From: Auanema rhodensis | Lineage: Eukaryota > Nematoda > Chromadorea > Rhabditida > Rhabditidae | Length of the DNA stretch: 64,000 nucleotides | Direction of reading: 5' to 3' | Assembly: GCA_964057225.1 (NCBI GenBank) | Contig: OZ059894.1 | Span: 7,450,131-7,514,130, forward strand | In this document: piece by piece, positions 24,259 through 33,500 of the stretch | Numbering within the stretch: the stretch's first letter is position 1 | Layout: the number at the start of each line of letters is the position of its first letter | Made by a program: the position numbers and the translations under genes | Notes under the pieces: model-generated | What the model saw: only the letters and a program-made list of their open reading frames with translations | Database searches by the model: none | Told to the model about the DNA's origin: nothing

Positions 24259-24330
24259 GGCCGAATGGTCTAGGGGTATGATTCTCGCTTTGGGTGCGAG
24301 AGGTCCCGGGTTCAAATCCCGGTTCGGCCC
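24259..24330 (+). tRNA. tRNA-Pro(UGG)
   Basis: Consensus copy; AAACTTTT trailer. Confidence 0.95.
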
Positions 24331-24755
24331 AAACTTTTGCTTTCTTTTGTTTCAGAAACAGTTTTGATAAAGCTTTCAGTTTCGGAACATCTCTCAAATC
24401 CTTTCTTTGGATAATTTCCGGTAAAAAGGTCTAGGCTTATGGTTACGTTGTTTGGATGCATCAGGAATAGACGGCGGATCTCTTGTGAGATGATATTCTA
24501 GGAGATAATGTCGATTGGACATTGTTTCTTGGATATATTGTGATAAAAAGCTCCAAGCTTATGATTACCGTGTTTGGATGCATCAGGAATAGACGGCAGA
24601 TCTCTTGTGAGATCATATTCTTGGAGATAATGTCGATTGGACATTGTTTCTTGGATATATTGTGATAAAAAGGTCCAAGCTTATGATTACGTTGTTCGGA
24701 TGCATCAGGAATAGACGGCGGATCTCTTGTGAGATGATATTCTGGAAGTTAATGT

Positions 24756-24827
24756 GGCCGAATGGTCTAGGGGTATGATTCTCGCTTTGGGTGCGAGAGG
24801 TCCCGGGTTCAAATCCCGGTTCGGCCC
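24756..24827 (+). tRNA. tRNA-Pro(UGG)
   Basis: Consensus copy; AAAATTTT trailer. Lies 56 bp after the empty-site paralogue of element 1. Confidence 0.95.
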
Positions 24828-25007
24828 AAAATTTTGCTTTCTTTTGTTTCAGAAACAGTTTTGATAAAGCTTTCAGTTTCGGAACTTCTCTCAAATCCTT
24901 TCATTGGATATATTCTGGTAAAAAGGTCTAGGCTTATGGTTACTTTTTTTGGATGCATAAGGGATAGACGGCGTTCTCTTGTGAGATGTTATTCTGGGAG
25001 ATAATGT

Positions 25008-25079
25008 GGCCGAATGGTCTAGGGGTATGATTCTCGCTTTGGGTGCGAGAGGTCCCGGGTTCAAATCCCGGTTCGGCCC
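25008..25079 (+). tRNA. tRNA-Pro(UGG)
   Basis: Consensus copy; AAAATTTT trailer. Confidence 0.95.
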
Positions 25080-25260
25080 AAAATTTTGCTTTCTTTTGTT
25101 TCAGAAACAGTTTTGATAAAGCTTTCAGTTTCGGAACTTCTCTCAAATCCTTTCATTGGATATATTCTGGTAAAAAGGTCTAGGCTTATGGTTACGTTGT
25201 TTGGATGCATCAGGAATAGACGGCGGATCTCTTGTGAGATCATATTCTAGGAGATAATGT

Positions 25261-25332
25261 GGCCGAATGGTCTAGGGGTATGATTCTCGCTTTGGGTGCG
25301 AGAGGTCCCGGGTTCAAATCCCGGTTCGGCCC
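25261..25332 (+). tRNA. tRNA-Pro(UGG)
   Basis: Consensus copy; AAACTTTT trailer. Confidence 0.95.
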
Positions 25333-25512
25333 AAACTTTTGCTTTCTTTTGTTTCAGAAACAGTTTTGATAAAGCTTTCAGTTTCGGAACATCTCTCAAA
25401 TCCTTTCTTTGGATAATTTCCGGTAAAAAGGTCTAGGCTTATGGTTACTTTGTTTGGATGCATAAGGGATAGACGGCGTTCTCTTGTGAGATGTTATTCT
25501 GGGAGAAAATGT

Positions 25513-25584
25513 GGCCGAATGGTCTAGGGGTATGATTCTCGCTTTGGGTGCGAGAGGTCCCGGGTTCAAATCCCGGTTCGGCCC
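25513..25584 (+). tRNA. tRNA-Pro(UGG)
   Basis: Consensus copy; AAAATTTT trailer. Confidence 0.95.
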
Positions 25585-25765
25585 AAAATTTTGCTTTCTT
25601 TTGTTTCAGAAACAGTTTTGATAAAGCTTTCAGTTTCGGAACTTCTCTCAAATCCTTTCATTGGATATATTCTGGTAAAAAGGTCTAGGCTTATGGTTAC
25701 GTTGTTTGGATGCATCAGGAATAGACGGCGGATCTCTTGTGAGATCATATTCTAGGAGATAATGT

Positions 25766-25837
25766 GGCCGAATGGTCTAGGGGTATGATTCTCGCTTTGG
25801 GTGCGAGAGGTCCCGGGTTCAAATCCCGGTTCGGCCC
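25766..25837 (+). tRNA. tRNA-Pro(UGG)
   Basis: Consensus copy; AAAATTTT trailer. Confidence 0.95.
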
Positions 25838-26017
25838 AAAATTTTGCTTTCTTTTGTTTCAGAAACAGTTTTGATAAAGCTTTCAGTTTCGGAACTTCTC
25901 TCAAATCCTTTCATTGGATATATTCTGGTAAAAAGGTCTAGGCTTATGGTTACTTTGTTTGGATGCATAAGGGATAGACGGCGTTCTCTTGTGAGATGTT
26001 ATTCTGGGAGATAATGT

Positions 26018-26089
26018 GGCCGAATGGTCTAGGGGTATGATTCTCGCTTTGGGTGCGAGAGGTCCCGGGTTCAAATCCCGGTTCGGCCC
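26018..26089 (+). tRNA. tRNA-Pro(UGG)
   Basis: Consensus copy; AAAATTTT trailer. Confidence 0.95.
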
Positions 26090-26514
26090 AAAATTTTGCT
26101 TTCTTTTGTTTCAGAAACAGTTTTGATAAAGCTTTCAGTTTCGGAACTTCTCTCAAATCCTTTCATTGGATAAATTCTGGTAAAAAGGTCTAGGCTTATG
26201 GTTACTTTGTTTGGATGCATCAGGAATAGACGGCGGATCTCTTGTGAGATGATATACTTTGAGATAATGTCGATTGGACATTGTTTCTTGGATATATTGT
26301 GATAAAAAGCTCCAAGCTTATGATTACCGTGTTTGGATGCATCAGGAATAGACGGCAGATCTCTTGTGAGATCATATTCTAGGAGATAATGTCGATTGGA
26401 CATTGTTTCTTGGATATATTGTGATAAAAAGGTCCAAGCTTACGATTACGTTGTTTGGATGCATAAGGGATAGACGGCGGATCTCTTGTGAGATGATATT
26501 CTAGGAGATAATGT

Positions 26515-26586
26515 TGTCGAATGGTCTAGGGGTATGATTCTCGCTTTGGGTGCGAGAGGTCCCGGGTTCAAATCCCGGTTCGGCCC
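26515..26586 (+). pseudogene. tRNA-Pro(UGG) copy with broken acceptor stem
   Basis: G1 to T and C3 to T give a T.C mismatch and a T.G wobble in the acceptor stem. Anticodon, A box and B box are intact, so it may still be transcribed but is a poor tRNA candidate. Confidence 0.7.
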
Positions 26587-27011
26587 AAACTTTTGCTTTC
26601 TTTTGTTTCAGAAACAGTTTTGATAAGGCTTTCAGTTTCGGAACTTCTCTCAAATCCTCTCTTTGGATAATTTCCGGTAAAAAGGTCTAGGCTTATGGTT
26701 ACGTTGTTTGGATGCATAAGGGATAGACGGCGGATCTCTTGTGAGATGATATACTTTGAGATAATGTCGATTGGACATTGTTTCTTGGATATATTGTGAT
26801 AAAAAGGTCCAAGCTTATGATTACGTTGTTTGGATGCATAAGGGATAGACGGCAGATCTCTTGTGAGATCATATTCTAGGAGATAATGTCGATTGGACAT
26901 TGTTTCTTGGATATATTGTGATAAAAAGCTCCAAGCTTATGATTACAATGTTTGGATGCATAAGGGATAGACGGCGGATCTCTTGTGAGATGATATTCTA
27001 GGAGATAATGT

Positions 27012-27083
27012 GGCCGAATGGTCTAGGGGTATGATTCTCGCTTTGGGTGCGAGAGGTCCCGGGTTCAAATCCCGGTTCGGCCC
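27012..27083 (+). tRNA. tRNA-Pro(UGG)
   Basis: Consensus copy; AAAATTTT trailer. Confidence 0.95.
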
Positions 27084-27262
27084 AAAATTTTGCTTTCTTT
27101 TGTTTCAGAAACAGTTTTGATAAAGCTTTCAGTTTCGGAACTTCTCTCAAATCCTTTCTTGGATAATTTCCGGTAAAAAGGTATAGGCTTATGGTTACGT
27201 TGTTTGGATGCATAAGGGATAGACGGCGTTCTCTTGTGAGATGTTATTCTGGGAGATAATGT

Positions 27263-27334
27263 GGCCGAATGGTCTAGGGGTATGATTCTCGCTTTGGGTG
27301 CGAGAGGTCCCGGGTTCAAATCCCGGTTCGGCCC
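27263..27334 (+). tRNA. tRNA-Pro(UGG)
   Basis: Consensus copy; AAAATTTT trailer. Confidence 0.95.
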
Positions 27335-27514
27335 AAAATTTTGCTTTCTTTTGTTTCAGAAACAGTTTTGATAAAGCTTTCAGTTTCGGAACTTCTCTCA
27401 AATCCTTTCATTGGATATATTCTGGTAAAAAGGTCTAGGCTTATGGTTACTTTGTTTGGATGCATAAGGGATAGACGGCGTTCTCTTGTGAGATGTTATT
27501 CTGGGAGATAATGT

Positions 27515-27586
27515 GGCCGAATGGTCTAGGGGTATGATTCTCGCTTTGGGTGCGAGAGGTCCCGGGTTCAAATCCCGGTTCGGCCC
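27515..27586 (+). tRNA. tRNA-Pro(UGG)
   Basis: Consensus copy; AAAATTTT trailer. Confidence 0.95.
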
Positions 27587-27767
27587 AAAATTTTGCTTTC
27601 TTTTGTTTCAGAAACAGTTTTGATAAAGCTTTCAGTTTCGGAACTTCTCTCAAATCCTTTCATTGGATATATTCTGGTAAAAAGGTCTAGGCTTATGGTT
27701 ACGTTGTTTGGATGCATCAGGAATAGACGGCGGATCTCTTGTGAGATCATATTCTAGGAGATAATGT

Positions 27768-27839
27768 GGCCGAATGGTCTAGGGGTATGATTCTCGCTTT
27801 GGGTGCGAGAGGTCCCGGGTTCAAATCCCGGTTCGGCCC
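27768..27839 (+). tRNA. tRNA-Pro(UGG)
   Basis: Consensus copy; AAACTTTT trailer. Last copy before element 1. Confidence 0.95.
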
Positions 27840-28204
27840 AAACTTTTGCTTTCTTTTGTTTCAGAAACAGTTTTGATAAAGCTTTCAGTTTCGGAACATC
27901 TCTCAAATCCTTTCTTTGGATAATTTCCGGTAAAAAGGTCTAGGCTTATGGTTACGTTGTTTGGATGCATCAGGAATAGACGGCGGATCTCTTGTGAGAT
28001 GATATTCTAGGAGATAATGTCGATTGGACATTGTTTCTTGGATATATTGTGATAAAAAGCTCCAAGCTTATGATTACCGTGTTTGGATGCATCAGGAATA
28101 GACGGCAGATCTCTTGTGAGATCATATTCTTGGAGATAATGTCGATTGGACATTGTTTCTTGGATATATTGTGATAAAAAGGTCCAAGCTTATGATTACG
28201 TTGT

Positions 28205-28208
28205 TCGG
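28205..28208. other. Target site duplication TCGG, left copy (element 1)
   Basis: TCGG precedes the 5' LTR and is repeated at 40280-40283 after the 3' LTR. The intact target with a single TCGG is seen at 24696-24699 in the paralogous array unit. Confidence 0.92.
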
Positions 28209-28574
28209 CGTTCCATTCGGAGACTCTATATATGTAACTGCAGGGTTAGAGCCAGACCGACTAGAGGAATGAGGAATGGCACCGCCTTCCCTCATGCCCC
28301 TATTCGGGAGTTCGCCCCTTTGCAAGCCCATGGACGGTTTGCATCTAACTTAGTTAATCTTATATATTAGTCTTTGTCTTGTAAATGTAGTTTACTTTAT
28401 CCTTGTGTTAATGTATTGTAATGATATTGTATTGTGTATAATAAACCTATATATTTCCTTATCTTATGTAATCCTTATGCTCTGTTTCCATACCGCTACA
28501 CTTATGGAATACTATACGCGTAGTTGAGCAGACTACAATGGTCTGTTCAATATACGTAGGAGCATAATGGAACG
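28209..28574 (+). repeat. 5' LTR of element 1
   Basis: It spans 366 bp bounded by a 9-bp perfect inverted repeat (CGTTCCATT ... AATGGAACG) instead of the usual TG...CA. TATATAT at 28227-28233 is a possible TATA box, though it lies unusually close to the LTR start. AATAAA at 28440-28445 is a likely polyadenylation signal. Confidence 0.93.
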
Positions 28575-28587
28575 TGGAGGTTCCACC
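28575..28587 (+). other. Primer-binding site of element 1 (probably tRNA-Gln)
   Basis: TGGAGGTTCCACC abuts the LTR with no spacer. TGG pairs with the tRNA CCA end. The next bases require discriminator U and a GGUGGAACC 3' acceptor strand, which fits metazoan tRNA-Gln. Element 2 has the same 13 bases. Confidence 0.75.
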
Positions 28588-29557
28588 TCGAACTCATTTT
28601 TGTCGCAAAAACTCGCATAAAAAGTCCATATTTTGATATCTAAATTAAAACTTCCTCCACGGTTAGCAACATAATGAGGGCGCCAACTTGTATAAGGTGC
28701 AGGTACAAGGGATCTCTCTTTTAGAGAGCTAGGACTACATAATTTTGAAATTTCACCCGCTGTCCCCACTCATAAAACCGTCTGAGTGTCCACCCTTATA
28801 ATACCGTATCCTGCACCGCTTCTCTTGCATTTTTTTTTGAGGACGTTTGGATCGAAATAGGGGACAATTTCACCAAACGAAATTTTGATTACATTATTAT
28901 TTGGCAACGAGGAGTTAGAATGAAATTTTGAAAGCGCACAAAGTTTAATATTTTATTGTGGTCAGGACTAGAGATTTGAAAGTTAAATTCAGGCGTAAAA
29001 GAGCATGCTAACTAAATATTTTTGCGGGAGCCGTTATTCGGTTTTTATTTTTTTTTTGATTGTGAGAATAGACCACACTAGTCCGAAAAATCCTGGCACA
29101 AATTTTATTGCCTGTCAGGTCATTTTGGCGAAAGCACATGGGCTACGGATGTTTTCTTCTCCGTAGAATGTGTCACCTTCCTCAGCTCATTTTTGTTGCT
29201 AACATCATAAGATATTCCCACACACCTACCGTAGTATTCATATTGTAATATTCTATAAATTAGTAGAATGGTTTAAAGAAAAAAATTGCGTTTTATAAAC
29301 GAGCTTTGGTCTCAGTCCATTAGTAAAATGAGCAATCTTTTTAAATATTCTCGGAATCTCATTAGCATGCCAAAATCATTCCGAAAAAGAATCGCCCACG
29401 GCTTTTAATAATAACGTGCACATGAGCCATTTTCCCAAGGCGCACGCACTCCTTCTTTATTAATAAGCTCGACCAAAGTTTGTGTTATGGAAAAAAAAAA
29501 AAAAGAGAGAGAGAACAAATGAGTGAAATTAAGTATTTATTATATATGAAACAATTG
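28588..29557. other. Leader of element 1, no gene recognised
   Basis: AT-rich untranslated leader. It contains an A14 run followed by a GA tract at about 29491-29514. I see no convincing plus-strand coding region. Confidence 0.6.
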
Positions 29558-30091
29558 TTAAAAGCCCCATTTAAAATGCAACTGTCTCACAAATTCTATA
29601 GGCTGTGAGATGGGCTCATCGCTAGGCTCTAAATACTGCGAATACACCGAATCCGCAGAGGTCCTTAGCAATAAGCCCATAGGAGACTGTTCATAAAATA
29701 AATAAATTTTAAACAAAATTTTAGACATATAATCATAAAAATCATGAGACTTATGCTCATACCAATTCCAAGGGGATGCGACCAGATTTGGGTTTTCATA
29801 CCAATGCGCGCACAAGTCGGTGAGGCACCATCGCCGGATAGCTGCAACCTCATCCGCTATTTCCTGCATTAGGGAGAAGTTTACTAATCCCCTTCCCAGA
29901 TAATGCATCTTTAAATCCTCAATAAACTAAAAATTCTTATTAAGATAACATGTTTCTTTGTTTTAACCAACCATCTTAATTATGTCTGGGTGCGGCCTAT
30001 AAGCTAACACTTCGTCTTGATCATACAAGACGAGGTCAGCGTACAGCTTCCTCAAGACAAAAGTCATTCCCGATAGACCTTCATAAGCCAT
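29558..30091 (-). CDS. Probable two-exon antisense gene inside element 1 (162 aa, unknown function)
   Basis: On the minus strand an ATG at 30091-30089 opens a 40-codon exon ending at 29972. A 45-nt intron with GT...AG ends and an acceptor of the TTTTTAG type (29971-29927) joins it in phase 0 to a 122-codon exon (29926-29558) ending in TAA. A minus-strand AATAAA lies at 29541-29536, about 17 nt after the stop. The predicted 162-residue protein is rich in Trp, Tyr and Leu, including the motif SPWNWYEH. It has no signal peptide or zinc motif, and I do not recognise the family. The donor (ATG|GTTGGT) is weak. Without splicing the second exon still encodes 116 residues from its own ATG (29908). 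It could be an element accessory protein made from antisense transcripts or a captured host gene. Element 2 has no counterpart. Confidence 0.55.
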
Positions 30092-30102
30092 TCTTTGATT
30101 TA

Positions 30103-30116
30103 TTTTTTTTTTTCAG
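30103..30116 (+). promoter_or_regulatory. Candidate plus-strand splice acceptor in the leader
   Basis: A run of T followed by CAG (11 T then CAG, ending at 30116) is a strong acceptor. It suggests leader splicing before gag. It overlaps the upstream flank of the antisense gene. Confidence 0.4.
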
Positions 30117-30503
30117 CTCTACAAATATAAAGATTCTTATGCATAAAAAGGGGACATAAAACGACTGAAAATCTCTCTCATACTTTCAAGAATTCAATTA
30201 GAGTAAAGTATTAAGATTGAGGCTAGAAAGAGCGAAGACCAAAAAAATTTATAATTGATGAACATCTGTGAAATAGAATAAAGAAAAGAGAATACGGTAG
30301 ATAGGCGGAGCCAGATCTCAGGCCAAGATTTTAAAACTCTTTCTCATCTAATAACGATTCTCGGCGAAAGACGCCACGTCTCAATCTTCAAACGTTTCTT
30401 ACTTTTCCTATAACCGACCCGAATTTCTTGTCACTCATTCAACGTCAACATCCCCCATATAACGAAACACTCGCGGTTTTTCCGAACCAAGAGTGATTCC
30501 AAA
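30117..30503. other. gag leader of element 1
   Basis: No stable gene is seen. Short ATG frames end quickly. The gag frame is open from 30414 (after TAA at 30411) but contains no ATG. Confidence 0.5.
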
Positions 30504-33500
30504 GTGGCACGAAGATACTCTTCGGCCGTCCCTGCTCTATACCCTTCTGAGTCCAGTGACGACATCGCAGTCGCCAGTCGAACCAGAAGCCGCACTCGAC
30601 TCCTCAGTGTTCAGATTGAAGAGCCTGAACAAGAGGTAAAACCCAAAGTCGAGAAAACCTTCATTCCTCGAGAAGGCACGTATTCACCTCCGGACAACAC
30701 CGAGGAGGACCCTGATTTCTATATTCAGGACTACAATATTCAAACTTCAGCTTCAACTCCAAAGGTACACTCTTTTAAAAGTAATAAAAAGATTCAAAAA
30801 ATTCAAAAACCAAAACAAATAACCTCTAATACTTCACCAGCCACTCCCCACCTAAACTTATCAACTTTATCAGTTAATACTGATAACGATCTTGCATCTT
30901 CTTTTGAACTAACTCTAACACCGCAGGCATTTTCCACTCCGATAGAAAACTCACAACTTAATAAAACCTCATCTCTCACTATTCGCAAATCACCCTTATC
31001 AGTTATCACTGATAAGCTTGATTCGAAAAAGCTTGATTCTAAAAAAATTAATAAAAGAAAAACTAATACACCGCGTAGGCGCTCAACCTCTAATAATCCC
31101 GTAGAACCAAATCAGGAAATTACCGAAGTTTTGCCCTTATCACTAACTACTGATAAGTTCAAAAGTAAGAAATCTTTAACAGCTCGCTTAATAAAAGTTT
31201 TGAATTTGTCTCCAGGGGAGGTAACAACAGAACAAGTTGATAACTCTCTTCACGTATCCTCCAACCCAACCCTTAATAAGTCAGATAGCGCTATACCCAG
31301 CTCAAGCGTATCAATACATTCGACGCCTCAGGCAACGAGTCGAATTATCAAACTCCCAGGGAAGCGGTTCTCCTCAGCCGCCCCTACCATTAGTTATCCA
31401 ACATCTGGTAACTCGAAAAAGGGAGGTAAGAATTTAACGGCGAGAAGCTCAGGCAGTAAAGGGATTACGTCATCTCGCACATACCCTGAGGATATACCAA
31501 CCATGACGGAGACACCACGTCTTCCGGGAGCTGGTAAATCTACCATTGCGCACGCATTAAGCTCACCTTATTGCCCCATATACGACGGAAGTCGTAACTT
31601 TAGAGATTTCGTGGCAAAGTTTAATACCTTTTCTAACGCCTTAGGCTTAGTGATGCCCGAAAGACTAACTATTTTACCATTACTATTGAAAAATGATAGA
31701 GCAGAGGAAGCTTATTTAGAGCTACCTGACAAGGTCAGAACTGCTGGACCTTGGGTTACCCTAATAGAAGAGTTAACATCCAAGCTGTGTCCCGAATACA
31801 ATCAAGACCCTGCCCTTATCACACTTCAAAACAGCACTCAAGGCGATTTATCAATTGATGGTTTTGCACAAACGTTAAGAAACCTCAGCTTAAATGCTTT
31901 CTCTAATAGTGATACTCATAAAGATCACATTCTGAGGTCCACATTTTTGAGAGGCTTGAAAAATACGATACGCCCAGGGGTAATTCGAGCAAAACCCAAA
32001 ACTTTTGCTGAGGCTGTTGATAGTGCTCGCTGGGAGGAATCAATTGCAAACCAAGTAGCAGACCCTCAGGCGCTATTGGTTAACGCAATTGAAAGAACTT
32101 TCCCCCCGCGCAGAAACAATGGTGGGAGAGGTATGGCAAGAGGTTATCAATCTTTTAATAATAAAAATTATCAAAATTATAATAATTATAACAATTATCA
32201 TCCAAACTTTCAAAACAATCAAAATTATCATAAATTTTCAAAAAATCAAAAAGGCTGGAATTTCCAAAACCCATTTGCTAGGAACCGCAATTTTGGTGAC
32301 CGCGGTCGAAATTATCAGAATCAAAATCAAAATGGGTATCAAAGAAGCCATAATGCATCACAAAATCAAGAAATGAGCAATAATAGACAGAGAAATAACA
32401 GTACCTTTAGGGGAAATAACAACAATAGAGGCAGAGGTAGAGGCTCAAGAGTCAATAATTTGACTCTGATATCTCCTTTGACTTTAGCCGTAGCTTTATC
32501 AGTAATCTTATCACTGGTTACAACAGCTGAAGCATACCAGCTATGTACTAAAGCTACTGGAGGAGCCCTTCTCCGTCCCCCATCTCTCCGAAAATGCTTA
32601 TTACCACCAATAAAGCATATCTTACGAACAAAAGTTCATCTTTATACAAGGAATCAAACGGCACATGAATGGGATGCATGGAGATGCTCCAAAGAAATTC
32701 ATAAAATGTGTATCAGAGACCTTTTGTTCCTTAGAGATACCAATACAACGATAGCGAGAATTGAAAAGATACCAGCTGCAGAATGCAGACTGGCAGTGAG
32801 AGATAGAAGATGGAATTGGAGTGAATTAAAGAAGATCGACAGCATAACATATGCAACTGACGAGCCTTCCTTCTCGCCAGGCCGATCTTTTAATAATGAA
32901 CTATGTGAAGAGAAAGCCAGATTGGTTATCGAAAGAGGGGTTATGACACGGATGCCAGATGAAACTATAATCTCCAATTTAATACTAAATACTGAAGGAT
33001 GCTTAGCGCATCATGGAGAATGTGCATCAGATACCTCAATCATCATATGGGAGAAACAGCCTTATGAATATCGATGCAACTATATCGACATGAGTGAATA
33101 TGATGTGATAATTGGAGACGGCATTATTCTGTTACCAACCACTCAATCAGCCCTTGTAATCGATCAAAAAGAGATACCGAAGCAAATATCTTCTTGTTTT
33201 AAACAGCCAATCTTCCACACCACAACTGGCAATTACATTCTCTTACCACAGTACCCAAATGACACCAATATCCATGTTTTAATAGAGAGAGAATATAAGA
33301 AACTTCCGGCGAAAAGAGATAAAAGAGCAATTGCGGAATGCACGGTTGAATTAAACAAGGAGTGGATACAAAAACAGGAAGATTTTGAAACTTTAATATT
33401 AAATATTTGTCCTTATCCTTTCTTACGACCGGTGATGAGTAATCCTGGTATTTATCAGATAATACCGCTTATAAAGGCCAGACGAGCTGTCAACCCTTCA

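Larger units (their letters stand above)
1..28208 (+). repeat. tRNA-Pro(UGG) tandem array, block 1 (78 copies)
   Basis: This block is a head-to-tail array that begins before the window and is cut by element 1 at its right end. It holds 78 tRNA-Pro copies on the plus strand. The main module is about 253 bp: tRNA, T-rich trailer, a spacer starting near CTTTCTTTTG, then GGATATATTCTGG, a GGATGCATC core, and a TCTCTTGTGAGA inverted repeat about 25 bp before the next tRNA. Alternating tRNA-less modules of about 122 bp share the second half of that spacer but begin with CGATTGGACATTG. Large tandem duplications lie within: offset 1500 bp (1365 to 2865), 3690 bp (270 to 3960), 5674 bp (about 7780-13453 to 13454-19127), 2564 bp (17920 to 20484) and 3509 bp (23006 to 26515). 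Short open frames in the array are read-through of tRNA and spacer and are not genes. Confidence 0.97.

Noticed and set aside
270..28200. Dozens of short minus-strand frames in the array with AEPGFEPGTSRTQ
   Set aside because: They are antisense translations through the tRNA genes and spacers, repeated with the module; no start context or independent conservation.
1..28208. CRISPR array
   Set aside because: Regular repeats, but the repeated units contain tRNA genes, spacers are themselves repeats, and the surroundings are eukaryotic retrotransposons.
1..28208. tRNA-derived SINE family
   Set aside because: Copies are head-to-tail without target duplications or A-rich tails, the tRNA folds perfectly and has an immediate Pol III terminator.
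28533..28769. A 78-codon minus-strand frame across the 5' LTR end and primer site of element 1
   Set aside because: GTG start, overlaps functional LTR and primer-binding sequence, no supporting signals.
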